Shown here in pieces: positions 1 through 10,512 of a DNA stretch of 64,000 bases; the stretch's first letter is position 1; the number at the start of each line of letters is the position of its first letter. Source of the stretch: Rhyacophila brunnea. Taxonomy: Eukaryota; Arthropoda; Insecta; Trichoptera; Rhyacophilidae. A program made the translations under genes and the position numbers. Under the pieces are notes generated by a model. It saw only the letters and a program-made list of their open reading frames with translations. It searched no databases and had not been told where the DNA came from. The stretch is taken from the NCBI GenBank assembly GCA_022495005.1, contig JAGYXB010000461.1:248001-312000 (forward strand), read 5' to 3'.

Positions 1-776
1 AAAACACGGGCGGGAAAAGTCTACGAGCATATCTAACAATAGGAGGAAAATAAATAATAGATCGCGGGTGAAAATAAAGGAGTCACTTGAGAGTTACCTA
101 CCTAACTATCCACCCATCCAAAACAGGGTAAGAAATTTATTGTTTTTTAAATTTATGATATGGTATGAATGGGAACGTATCACAGCAAACCGCACAGTAT
201 ACAACATTTTATATTATTAGGTATGTTTATATTTATGTATTTTTTTTTTGCTTAAATATTTTGTCGGTATACATATTATATCGCATACTGGCAAATAATA
301 GTGATTCTTATTCTAATCTGTCATATTATATAATTTATTAAAATACCTTCCTTCCAGATATGCAAAAGCAAAACGCAATACATAATATTTTATTTAGGTA
401 AGGTTTTATTCAATGATATTCAACATATAATCAATATCAGAAAGTTGTGATTCGATAGACTTCACAGTTCATGCAAACACCTGTAGCTCCATCGTATAGA
501 TATACTCTGTAATGTAGATAGTATTTACTAGTCTTCATGTTATCACATATCATTGGCGAAGAGTACTTGTTGGAGAGAAGCAAACGATAGGTAATCGAAA
601 AAATCCCAATCCTGATTACCCTTCTATCGCCGATGAGAAGAAAATAAAGTGTCAAGATTTTTGGTTAAATGGGGCCTCACAGCACGGGATTCGATTCCAT
701 GTATGTCATAATATATTTACAGATTAATAGATTTTTCAAAGCCTAGGTGTTTTTTTACTACAAGAGGCCTAAAAGT
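1..776. other. AT-rich intergenic DNA
   Basis: No gene or complete element was recognised. A short box-B-like stretch near 675-695 (GGGATTCGATTCC) hints at a decayed tRNA-derived SINE end, but no partner box A or body was seen. The small open frames here look random. Confidence 0.5.
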
Positions 777-992
777 CCAATGACAGTAGTTTAGTTAACA
801 GTAGTGCATTAAGTAACAAAAGTGAAACAATTATAAACACCCAGGCATTGAGAAAATCACAAAAATATATTGTGTCCTCACCGGGATGGAACCCGGAGCT
901 CCCGGATGAAAATCCAACGCTTTACGCACTGCACCACGAGAACCAGTTATAACTTTGTCTACACTACTGTTTCACTATACTACTGTCGTTGG
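777..992 (-). repeat. S2 tRNA-like SINE unit between inverted ends
   Basis: Read on the minus strand, the part from about 950 to 875 resembles a tRNA gene. It has a box-A-like TGGTGCAGTGC and a box-B-like GGTTCCATCC ending in a CCCGGTGAGGACACAA-like segment. The body (GTGAAACAATTATAAACACCCAGGC) recurs at about 7438-7562 and, in the other orientation, at 23221-23330, so this is a dispersed tRNA-derived SINE. Unusually, the outer ends are inverted repeats: CCAATGACAGTAGT at 777 matches the complement of the right end at 979-992 with one difference. The unit is therefore either a foldback element that carries a SINE or a SINE with self-complementary ends. Confidence 0.6.
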
Positions 993-1696
993 GTCTCATC
1001 GCTCGGTATAGTATACTAAAAAGATTATATTATCATTACCTATGTAAAATATTTTAACGGGTACCGTTTAAACCACAATGAAAACGTTCCCTTGTCATCA
1101 ACAAGGGTTGTAATATAAAAAAAACGCTCACACGAATCTTTTTTATAGTAAGTATATTAGTCTTGTTAATTAATAAAAAAAGTTTCATGTTTATATACTC
1201 ACTTATTTTATTCCTAAGTATTTCTAAATTATATCGCAACATTTCTATCAAATCGACAAAGAAATCACGTAGGAAAATGCTTATATTATTTTCAATAGTA
1301 TTTACTGCCCTCCAAACTATGTAAATACGATATCTTTCAGTTTTCTAGTCCCGTGTGATATAGCTTGAAAGACTTCTGTCCATAGAATTTTCAATGAATA
1401 TGAGATAGGTTAAGTATTGTAAGAAGTCATTTTTGTTACATTAAAATTGATAGCAATGATAAAATATTAACATTGTTTTCTTACCAATGATTTGAAAAAA
1501 ATTGATTAGCACATGATATTATTTACTTACCGATAATTAATAATATATACCTACTATAATACGTATTGATGTGACAGTTGTCAGTAAAGTTGTCTTTAAA
1601 TTTCGCAAAGACACTCGTATATCGAACAAATGGCGCATTACCCGACATATTTACATAAGTGTGACTATGCATATGACCCTAAGCTAAGTATAATTA
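993..1696. other. No recognisable feature
   Basis: AT-rich sequence with short homopolymer runs. No coding signal, TIR or repeat match to the rest of the window was noticed. Confidence 0.4.
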
Positions 1697-1885
1697 TTGG
1701 TTACATGTATATTGTACGCAGGTATTACATTTAGCAGTAGCACATTTTACCTTGATCTATCGTACCGGAGAGAGATAGCATTATTGCATTGAGTTTTTAA
1801 AAAATAACGCGCTGTTCGTGGAACATTTCAGATATTATTCCAATTTTCTTAAATTTAATAAGAACATTAATTTGATATTGATTAT
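1697..1885 (+). repeat. Family F repeat, one end (diverged)
   Basis: It begins GGTTACATGTATATTGTACG and continues through an ACCGGAGAGAGAT box and a TAAGAACATTAATTTGAT segment. The same order is found at 7855-8030, 24890-25090 and 53686-53830. The 53686 copy is complete and has a target duplication, so this is one decayed end of the same element. No opposite end was found nearby. Confidence 0.5.
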
Positions 1886-2459
1886 CTGATATTTAACACT
1901 TAACAGATTTAAAACAATATATACGATGTAGTTATAAATTACTTATCAACTTATTTTTTTCCTTATTTCTGTGGTTTTTATTTAGAGATAAAATAAGGAC
2001 GGTCACATATTTCCGAAACAATATCTTAGGATGAACCGTGATATAACCAACTGCATAGTTAAAAATTTCCTGACACAAATATTGTATGTAATGTATGTTA
2101 TGGTTAGTATGTACCTATTAAGTAAGTTATTTTAACTTACGATAATTTTATTTTTATTCTCACTTCTCAGTAATTTGTGACTGTTTAATTTAATATAGAT
2201 TTATTACTTGAGATAAAAAAAAATATATATTCAAATAAAGTTAAGTTATAAAATAATAAAAACTCGCATTATTGTATCAGGCTTCTTAAGCTTACTTTCT
2301 GTATCGTATCGCAATGTCAGTTATTTGGCTTTAAGAAAATATATTGTGGTTTACATGCTTCCGATCAGATGTATGTTTTATAGTTTAGGGGGAGTGGAGA
2401 AAAATAAAATAATATTCATCTTATTTCGAGTTTGTTGAGTTGTAACGTCAAATAATAAA
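1886..2459. other. No recognisable feature
   Basis: AT-rich. No gene, terminal repeat or match to other repeats in the window was seen. Confidence 0.4.
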
Positions 2460-2467
2460 AAATATTA

Positions 2468-2691
2468 GGTACTGTTCGGTTATACCGGAGGCAGCGGAAA
2501 ACGCATTTTGAAAATAGCCGATAAACTGGATTATTTGTTAGGTTAACCTAACCAAACCTAACCTAACCTAACCTAACCTAACCTAACCCAACCTAACCGA
2601 ACCTAAACTAACCCAAACTAACAAATAATCCAGTTTATCGGCTATTTTCAAAATGCGTTTTCCGCTGCCTCCGGTATAACCGAACAGTACC
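2468..2691. mobile_element. Palindromic MITE with telomere-like (CCTAA)n core, family G
   Basis: Two almost perfect 70-80 bp arms are inverted copies. The left arm starts GGTACTGTTCGGTTATACC and the right arm ends with its complement GTACC. The arms contain the family G segment AAAATAGCCGATAAACTGG. The loop is a run of about a dozen CCTAA/TTAGG units with a few variants. The element is flanked by a perfect 8-bp direct duplication AAATATTA (2460-2467 and 2692-2699), which shows transposition as a unit. Relatives lie at 33345-33435, 37079-37250, 41935-42060 and 42264-42443. The 8-bp duplication suggests mobilisation by a hAT- or P-type transposase. There is no coding capacity. Confidence 0.85.
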
Positions 2692-2906
2692 AAATATTAG
2701 TTTGACCAATCGTTATTATTACGTAGGTAGGTACTTACTTGCTGTAACCAAATATTTTTAAAATTTGGTTTTGAAATATTGAATTTAAAAATATGAAAAT
2801 CCAAATTAAAATTGTCACATCTATTTATATTATAACCTTCACTCTGCTGACGAGCAAATATTTCATACAAAAATGGTCAAAATTTGAACTAAACTATGGA
2901 AATATT

Positions 2907-3460
2907 CAGTGACGTCCCTATACAGAATGCCGCCCCTAGATAGCTCCAAAATGACGCCCCATTTTTATACAGTATTTTTTATCATCATTTCATGACTCCA
3001 ATATCTAAAAAATGTGTTGTATGGATATATTACTAACAATATATTATATCACTGAAAACAAAATTAAATTGTCGACGAGAAGCGGTAGGTGGGACGCTCT
3101 GTAAGAGGGGGGTGGGGGTGCATCTACAGTTTCGACAGCCAACGCGATTTCCGTGCATAGGTACTGGTTAATAAATCAGACTGTAAATGTTCGTTAATCT
3201 ACACGTGTCGTTGCTGGTTATCAAAGACGTTGAAGGGCAACGGATGTAAACTAGACATCGCGAACACGACAAAATTAATACGTTTTGTTTCCAACCAATA
3301 TTTTTTTTTAAATTAAAAGATATTTTTGTTATGACTAAATTTAGATAGGTAAGTAGCTATGTCTAAAAATACCAAAGTGATTCTCCTCGATTTGCCGCCC
3401 TTCGAGTAACTGCCGCCTCCAAGCGACGCTCAATCTGCCTACCCCTACGGGACGTCACTG
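2907..3460. mobile_element. hAT-type MITE, family N2, copy 1
   Basis: The left terminus is CAGTGACGTCCC and the right terminus is the complement GGGACGTCACTG. The flanks are GAAATATT (2899-2906) and TAAATATT (3461-3468), an 8-bp duplication with one mismatch. The subterminal DNA is GC-richer (CTGCCGCCTCCAAGCGACGC near the right end) and matches the copy at 29699-30153 in the opposite orientation. No open frame is present, so it is non-autonomous. Confidence 0.85.
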
Positions 3461-4045
3461 TAAATATTATAGGAATGTGTAATGAATTTTAGCAATACGT
3501 AATTATGTAAGTATAATATAGAAAAAAATGTTTAAAATCTTAATCATTGATTAAACAGAATATTGACAAGACATAGGAATTGTATATCTACGTTATTTAT
3601 GCTATGACATTTAAAATTATTTTGCAAGCGCATGAAGCGCTGTTAAGTTGGTAAACTCCACAAGTATTACGATCACTTATTCAAGTCCAGTTATAAATGG
3701 TATTACTTACACAAATCTTATATGATTTTTCAACAAAAAAATGATACCAGAGTGTAGTGTTATTGGCAGATTATTATAGCAGAAGCGTGAAATTTTCTGC
3801 AAATAAGCCCACAATGTGAAATCATTTGTAGCTAACTTAATAACTGGGCCAGTGGTCTTTTTTTTTGCTTATATTTCTAACATTTAGACTTTATCTCTAT
3901 AGAATAAGGTTGTTTCAACATTTTTGATGAAAATCCTGTTACACTCCAGTATTATTGAAGCATGAGGCAAGCATGTGGTCGGTTCATTTTCCTCGGTACA
4001 TCGCCATGTATATCGCTTTTAACTATCTGTATTTTTTTATTAAAA
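3461..4045. other. No recognisable feature
   Basis: AT-rich spacer between two MITEs. Nothing could be supported. Confidence 0.4.
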
Positions 4046-4446
4046 GGGGTCTAGGACAATTGGGCGCCGGGAGACCTGGGCGCTACTAAAATTCGAAAAT
4101 AAATAGACGTTCGTGAATTATAGGTACTTATAAAATATATTATAGGTATTTAATATAATTATTTAATACTTGGTGAGAATTTAAATTTGTACAAGTAAAT
4201 AATGATTTAATTGTGTATTTGTTTAAGTTCCAATGAGAAGAGAATACTTTTATTTTTCTATTAAGCCTCAGGCATGATAAAAAAACATTATGTTAAGAGC
4301 AAAATGAATTACAACTACTAAGTAGTATATAGAAACTGAATAAAATTTCTCGTCTATTTTGTGTATAAAATCGCAAAGAACGTATATTTATTTCATTCAA
4401 CAGTGTGGCGTCCAATTGTCCTGGCACCCAGTTGTCCCATTCCCTA
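4046..4446. mobile_element. MITE of the GGGTCTAGGAC family, copy 1
   Basis: The left end reads GGGTCTAGGACAATTGGGCG. The right end is the inverted GTGTGGCGTCCAATTGTCC...CCCATTCCCTA, so the termini contain two staggered inverted blocks (GGACAATTGG and GGACGCC). A second copy lies at 19475-19793 with the same interior (AATAAATAGACGTT, AAACTACTAAGTAGT). A left-end fragment lies at 56320-56440. No coding capacity and no certain target duplication. Confidence 0.7.
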
Positions 4447-4519
4447 TTATAGTAGTATAGTAATAGCAAAAAATCTAGGCAATCAGAAACAGTAAGCATC
4501 GAGGTATGATAAAATGACA

Positions 4520-4606
4520 TGTCCTGATCGTGACCTCACCGGGATCGAACACGGAATTCCTGGTGTGAGATGACATTACCATACGTCTAATACGACATTT
4601 GCATCG
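4520..4606 (-). repeat. tRNA-like SINE head, minus strand
   Basis: The complement contains GTGTTCGATCCCGGTGAGG, a good box B followed by the CCCGGTGAGG end shared with the S2 SINE. About 40 bases upstream is a weak box A (TTAGACGTATGG). It does not fold as a functional tRNA. It abuts the MITE that begins at 4615. Confidence 0.5.
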
Positions 4607-4614
4607 GTCTATAT

Positions 4615-5219
4615 CAGTGGCGAAGGGTGGAGGTAAGCTGGTAAGATCTGAAATAAATAGTGCACACGAAACTTTGTCAGTCAAACGTATTTCTTTCATT
4701 GAACTAAGACTACAATGTGAAGATAGTATTAAATACTAATATAGATTTTATTAATTTTTAAAATGTAATTAAATTCTGCCTAATCCAAGCTATAGTAGAT
4801 AATAGTCAAAAAATACTCGTTTATCTATAGAATATCCAAAATTATTTCATTACATCATACATACTTTATGATGGTTTATAGATATGAGAATATTTTTTTT
4901 TCAATTATGGTTTGGTTTAGACAGGGCTAAATGAATTTTAAAAATCTAACCAACACCATCTGCAATGCATTCTTAATTATTTAACGAAAGCAAATAAGTA
5001 TGACTGAAAAAGTGTGCAATATTTTTATGGCGTCTCCCATAGCATACCTAAACTGTTATATATTAGATTAGGTAGAGTTTAATTGAATTTTAAAAACTAA
5101 CTATCGTCATCTGTAAATTGTATTATTGGTTCAATTAAAACAAATACGTATGACTGACTAAGCTTAGTGTGCAATATTTATGGCGGATCTCAACAGCCTA
5201 CTTCCACCCTTAGTCAATG
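4615..5219. mobile_element. Non-autonomous hAT (M family), copy 1
   Basis: It starts CAGTGGCGAAGGGTGGAGG and ends with the inverted CTACTTCCACCCTTAGTCAATG. The target duplication GTCTATAT is perfect (4607-4614 and 5220-5227). The left end shares the TIR and the subterminal words GGTAAGCTG and AAATAGTGCACAC with the transposase-coding element at 9562-12771, which makes it a likely substrate of that transposase. The arms are long inverted repeats, so the element can fold back. No coding capacity. Confidence 0.9.
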
Positions 5220-5654
5220 GTCTATATGCGCCATTTTTGAGTGAATGGGTATGCCAAAAATGTTATGTGACTAACCAAAAATCGAAAGACCCCAAAGTGA
5301 TAAATAATGTACTTTTCAGGTAGATACCGAAGAATAATGTAAGTTTTATAGAAGAATTTATGTAAAGAGTCTAACATCGTGTGTTTTCATTTACGTGAGA
5401 CAGTTACTTATTCTATATTGACATTTTTATCTGGTACGGCAGCTTTCGCGGAGTATTTTTGATTTATTTTTAACGTATGAAGACATATTGCTATCGGTTT
5501 TTATAAGAAAATATCATATTTTACCCTCTTACCAATTTATTTGCATACAAAACAATATCACGTATTTCATTTTGCTAATACTTAGATTAAAATACACTTA
5601 TCCGCGTAGAAATTATACAATAGGTTATTAACTTATGCCGGTCCATAATTGAGG
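5220..5654. other. No recognisable feature
   Basis: AT-rich DNA. No gene or repeat boundary was found. Confidence 0.4.
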
Positions 5655-6130
5655 GCTATAAAAGCATAGATAGCAATCTCCGAAAACTCGAAAAAAAAGT
5701 TGTGAATACAGTTCCATACAGATTATAATTAATTGTGAACCAAATATATTTTATATTTAGTAGCAAACCTAGCATTTTCTCATCAAAACGCACATTTGAA
5801 AAACGCTATTAAAAGCAAAGGCAATAATCTCACTGTCCTTTCAAAAGCATACACAGTAATCTCCATTCCAACCAATCAAATGCAAAGAAATGTCATGCCA
5901 CAGGATGGCCGCTCCATACTAAACTGACAGTTGACGGTGATTTTTGTTGGTGCTAATTTTAAATCTCTTTAATATCCCTTTCCAAGTTATGAGGTTTTCC
6001 TTCGAGCTAAAGCACACAACAAAGATGTCGGCATTTTAGAAAGTTTTATGACAAACACAGCAATCTCCAATTTCGTAAGATGCAAAGGCAGTGATCTCCA
6101 CTGCTTGGTAGCATAAGCAGCAATCTCCCG
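5655..6130 (+). repeat. Cluster of degenerate CAGCAATCTCC motifs
   Basis: An 11-base word, CAG(C/T)(A/G)ATCTCC, recurs at 5671, 5821 (variant CAATAATCTCAC), 5854, 6058, 6089 and 6118. Each copy is usually preceded by AAAGCATA or CAAAGG. One more copy is at 7070, inside the N3 MITE. Spacing is irregular (about 30 to 200 bases), so it is not a simple tandem array. The nature is unknown. It could be an eroded minisatellite or a cluster of protein-binding sites. Confidence 0.5.
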
Positions 6131-6612
6131 ATTTAAATATAATTATATTTTTATAGACAGACATTAAAAAAAACTGAGAATGAATTTGTTCCCCGATATC
6201 ATGTAATTTTTTTTAGATTCCTACGAAATCTCTTTTAATATTTTTAAGTTTTTGGGCTTTTTCTCAAAAGTGTTGAGTGGGGGATTGGTGCCTTTACTTT
6301 TGTACCCCTCAATTAATGTATATACACACTCATACATCACGAATACATGAAAATATATTGTTGTTAAACAGTCTATTATTTAAAAAATTTCTATCATTAC
6401 GACAGGATTTGAGTTACTCCATCTCCACCCGCCATGTATATGCAGCTGCAGTTTGTGCACAGTCGTCTTCCATGACGCTATAAACGAGTCAAAATGAAAA
6501 GATTTTAGTGCCACACTTCCTTGTCCCAAAACGAAGCTGAACGGGACTACAACACATCGAGATCGGTTGCCTATTATTCCACACCCGTTCAGTTCCTATT
6601 GATTCTGTGTTA
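6131..6612. other. No recognisable feature
   Basis: A small open frame at 6277-6483 shows no family resemblance. Nothing else was seen. Confidence 0.35.
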
Positions 6613-6620
6613 CCTGGGAG

Positions 6621-7365
6621 TAGGGATTCCAATCCCGGATCCCGAGCTATTTTCGATACCTATGAATCCCGGGATTGATAAACATAATCCCGGGATTTCG
6701 GGATTGATTTTTTTATCCATTTTTATGGAAAATAAAATAAAAGCGAAAATATAACAGAAAAAATACTTTTAATAAAAAATAACTACATTGTAAATAAACT
6801 GAGTTTGAATGAAGTTTGATTTATACCCATGTGTAGGTTGCCGATTTATTTTATTTTTTACATAAATTAATAAAAATTGAAAGATTGGAAAACAATGCTT
6901 CGCACTATTAACAAAGTTATTCCACCATGATATCATACGTTTTACGGCAGTTTCAGATTTGGATGACTAATTAGATTTATGAAGCGGAAAGGCCATAAGT
7001 ACGCCATGATTATTTGCTATACTATTTTAAATCTCGCTAATCCATTCATTAAGTCTTTACTATCAGAAACAGCAATCTCCTATTAAATTCACATTATTAT
7101 TTATATTACAATATTATTTACTCCGTTAAACTTGTGCATTTCCAAGATTGAACGTATACAATATTAACAATACATGTCTTAAATAGTATAAATTATACTA
7201 GATTTATTTTTGACCGATTTTATCAATGTTATTTGTAAATATAAAAATTTTATATAAACAATGGAAAAAATGCCAATCCCGGGACCAGTCCCGGGATCCC
7301 GGGATTGTCAAATTGTAATCCCAAAATCCCGGGATCAGAATTTTGGCTCGGGATTGGATTCCCTA
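6621..7365. mobile_element. hAT-type MITE (family N3) with ATCCCGGGAT subterminal sites
   Basis: The termini are TAGGGATTCCAATCCCG and its near-complement CGGGATTGGATTCCCTA. The target duplication CCTGGGAG is perfect (6613-6620 and 7366-7373). Both subterminal regions carry repeated palindromes of the type ATCCCGGGATT (for example 6667, 6690, 7275-7305, 7327), which fits the clustered transposase-binding sites known in hAT elements. The interior is AT-rich with no open frame. Its transposase source is not in this window. Confidence 0.85.
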
Positions 7366-7437
7366 CCTGGGAGGAAGGTTTGTAACATTATTATAATAAA
7401 CAAATAAATATTATTATTATCGGTTTTTAACACTAAA

Positions 7438-7562
7438 ACACGCCATTAGACTAAATGACAGTGGTGTAGTTAGTAATAGAAGTGAAACAATCACAAACAC
7501 CCAGACTTTGAAAAAATCATATAAATGTATTGTGACTCATCAGGTCGAATCCGGAGCCCCTA
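7438..7562 (-). repeat. S2 SINE copy, minus strand, truncated
   Basis: It shares GTGAAACAATCACAAACACC and the CAGGTCGAATCCGGAGCCCC box-B region with the copy at 777-992. Its left end also carries the AATGACAGTGGTGTAGTTAG terminus. The opposite end, including box A, is missing after about 7562. Confidence 0.6.
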
Positions 7563-7854
7563 GAATAGATTTCGAGGGTCGAGTGAGCTGAAATTATGTA
7601 TCCCTATACAAATAGTTATCCGTATACAGTCCACTGATTGAAAATTTTGGAAATGAACGAGCGTCCACGCCTGTAAAAATCGTTATCAATTTAATATGTC
7701 GTTGTGGAAAATTAGTATTCCATAAATTTGCGCGCTTTATCAAAACAACATTGTATAACTCTGTTACTGATACTATATAACATAACGAGTCGCTACTTCA
7801 GATGAAACAGTAAGAATATTCCCCCAAACATGGTCACACTTGTTTTTTATTCAG

Positions 7855-8030
7855 TAAACTTATTATATATTTTGCCGGTACACAGTTCACCGTGAGCTGT
7901 GTTACCGGAAAGAAATGACCGGATGACATTGAGTTAAAAAAAGTTCGTGGAGTATTGCAGACACTAATGGTCCGATGTTATTACATTCGATAAGAACATA
8001 AATTTGATTTTGATTTTTAACAAATATCTG
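7855..8030 (+). repeat. Family F repeat, one end
   Basis: It contains CAGTTCACCGTGAGCTG, TTACCGGAAAGAAATGACC and AAGAACATAAATTTGAT in the same order as the complete family F element at 53686-54064. Only one end was detected. Confidence 0.6.
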
Positions 8031-8575
8031 GTGACAACGTTGTCATTATTATCAGATGTTTATAGGTACGACTAAATACTTGCGAGCACCAACTTGCGAG
8101 TACCCACTTGCTAATCTACTTTTGAATCAATCATGATTATATATAAATATTGTACGATATGATTGTATTTCAAATTTATTTACCTACCTATCTATTTTTT
8201 CTGCCATTCCCTTGTATCTGGGTGATTTTTATTACGTATTTTTAAAGTCGTTTATTTAGATATGAATGAATACACCGAGTGAGGTAACTCGACCCTATTT
8301 ATGTAGTATAAAATGAATTTTACCTATTTTGTAATACGATTGAGAATTGCACATTTGCTTTAATGTGTTTGACCTATTCTGCCAACTAAATCTTCATTTT
8401 ATATGGCTAGCGCGGGGCTACGCACTATTGCACTATATTGATGATTTTATTTCTACTGCGAGATGGATAAGTACGATAAGTGGTTTCTCTATAAAAATCA
8501 CTGAATCAAGTTTGAGTGTGACGTAAGTGCTATTTTTCTATGCAACATCGAGTGAGCTCACTGCCAGGGAACATA
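8031..8575. other. No recognisable feature
   Basis: AT-rich DNA without coding signal or recognised repeats. Confidence 0.35.
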
Positions 8576-8599
8576 AAAATAATTGTAAGTTGGTTGCCT

Positions 8600-9090
8600 T
8601 CTAGGTGAGTGTCACCGACTGGTTTTTTCTGCCCCTGTGGGGGGCGCTCCCATAAGGAGTAGTGCTCCCCAGCCGCTCGGTCTGACCCTGGTAGTCAATG
8701 TGCCACCGATGGAATGATGACGACCCTTGGCAAGGCTGAACAAAATATTTCATATGTATAAGTCCCGCAGTTTGCTCTGACAGGTCCCACGGCTTCTCAG
8801 AGTGAACTGTGGATGGTTAAGTCGGTCACAGACCATGTAAATATAGGTAATAGGTAATATGGTATAAGGTTAAAATTTTTGGTCGTATAATATGCTTAGG
8901 TAAAGGGTAATTAAATTAAATTGGATATAAAATATAATTTGGATGTAAGATAATATGTAAATGTAAATTGTAATATAATAGGTAAATTTAATATGTAATG
9001 CAAAGGATAACAAAGTAATAAAGGGGGACTTATGGATGGGCGTTAATGGTATATAATAATTAAGGTAGTTAAGATGTATGTAATGTTAAG
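8600..9090 (+). repeat. Possible 3' tail of a non-LTR retrotransposon
   Basis: A GC-rich block (8625-8830: GCCCCTGTGGGGGGCGCTCC, then a small hairpin around CTCTGACAGGTCCCACGG) passes into an AT-rich tail of degenerate TAGGTAATA/TAATATGTAAATG units up to about 9010. This resembles the 3' UTR and tail of a LINE such as R1 or Jockey. No reverse transcriptase reading frame was found, so the assignment is tentative. Confidence 0.25.
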
Positions 9091-9109
9091 GTATATAGTT
9101 CGATGTCGC

Positions 9110-9553
9110 TACGCGTCGCGCGTACACGGCACAATAATTGTTAACATATGCTCATAGGCCTGTTGCGAAAGCTTCCATTTGTACATATGTGCAATCACAA
9201 AGCATAGCAACACGTAGGGCAATCATCGATCCGATTTTAATCACGATCCCGCGCAATTAATTCTCATACTAAATTCGATTTTTAATATCCGCGGCTATTC
9301 CGCGCGCGGCGTTTCCGAATCGGTATTCTGGCAGCTTTCCTGCTCTGACATACGACGGCGTCTCTGTCGTATGTGTGGAAACCGATTTCGCGATACGAAT
9401 TTGCCCGCTTTGCAGTGACAGAGCCCCTCTCGCTCGCGTGTATGACGGCATCACGCTCACGCGCGACGGGAGAATCGGATCAATGATTTTGGTCGATCAA
9501 GGAGACCACGTACTGGAATAAAGTGCGGGAAATCTTTGATCGGCGAGGTATGA
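9110..9553. other. CpG-rich patch interrupted by the hAT insertion
   Basis: The segment has many CG dinucleotides (GTCGCTACGCGTCGCGCG near 9105; GACGGCATCACGCTCACGCG near 9445) in an otherwise AT-rich region. The hAT element inserted at its right edge, so the original sequence continues at 12780. It could be part of an older repeat, an LTR, or a regulatory island. No gene was recognised. Confidence 0.4.
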
Positions 9554-9921
9554 GTATGTACCAGTGGCGAAGGGTGACTTTTGGGAAGAGGTAAGCTGTA
9601 GAGATCAGAGAAAAATAGCACACTTGTAAGGTATACTTACAGGAAATAAGAAGATAATACTTACGATATTAGTACTGATGAATAATAATATGTGCACACT
9701 AATGACAACGCCACACTGAATCGTTGAAATTTCAATAGCTCACCGACGGTATAAAATTGAGCGATGAGTTTAAATTATGTATTTTCATAAACATTCATAC
9801 ACGTAACATACGCCCAAAATATATCATTGGTGGCTTTGAAAAAAGCCGTTGTTGTCATTTTGCCATTCAAAACACTTCAAGATATTTCAGTAGGTAATTA
9901 ATATAAAGGCTTACTATATGA

Positions 9922-10512
9922 TCATTTGTACTCTAAGTCAATTCGTCTGTTTTTCTGCAGAAATTTTTTTAAAACATCATCATAAAATGTTTGCCCACGT
10001 TTTAATTTAATTAATAATTCTTTTTCAATAGCTATAATTGAAAGATTCGATAATCTAGTTTGATTTTGAGTATTTCGACAATATGTGTGGACACGTTTTA
10101 GAGTAGAAAAACTCCTTTCTGCCGTCGCTGTCGTGGTCGGTAGCGTTAAAAATAATTTGACTAGTTTATAAGTCTGTGAGAAAGCTTCCACTAGACATTT
10201 TTTGTTTTTAAAATATTCGAACAACTCTCTTAAATTTGAATCTTGAAATTCTGGTAAAGAATAAATGACTTTAAGTTCGTTTTTCAATTGACTTGAATCA
10301 AAAATACCAGAATAACTGTTTTTCAGGGATTCAAATAGTTTATCTGGAAATTTTCGTTTAAACGATTTAAATAGCGTCGGTTCAAGTAATTCTAAAAAAT
10401 TTAATTTTTCAAATGAAACAAATCTATCGTTCATATGCATTAAAATGTTATCGCAAACCTCCTTAAAAATGATTTTAAAATATTGCTCATCATTTAATTC
10501 ATTTCTGCGACG
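9922..10512 (-). CDS. hAT transposase, C-terminal part (hATC dimerisation domain), -1 frame
   Basis: The frame is open from the slippery run at 10512 to the stop at 9922. The first ATG inside it is at 10440 (172 residues from there). Upstream of that ATG the translation is still transposase-like (lysine/arginine-rich, then DEQYFKIIFKEVCDNI), so the ATG is not the real start. The hATC signature lies at about residues 98-140 counted from the ATG: LTLPTTTATAERSFSTLKRV, then CRNT and RLSNLSIIAIEKELL. The Glu in the AERSFS block is probably the third catalytic acidic residue, as in other hAT proteins. It is translated only if a -1 shift occurs, or it is a disabled 3' part. Confidence 0.85.
   Translation of the reverse strand, partial: RRRNELNDEQYFKIIFKEVCDNILMHMNDRFVSFEKLNFLELLEPTLFKSFKRKFPDKLFESLKNSYSGIFDSSQLKNELKVIYSLPEFQDSNLRELFEYFKNKKCLVEAFSQTYKLVKLFLTLPTTTATAERSFSTLKRVHTYCRNTQNQTRLSNLSIIAIEKELLIKLKRGQTFYDDVLKKFLQKNRRIDLEYK

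Noticed and set aside
2540..2610. CCTAA run as a true telomere or chromosome end
   Set aside because: It is short, imperfect and enclosed in a palindromic element with a target duplication, so it is interstitial and mobile.
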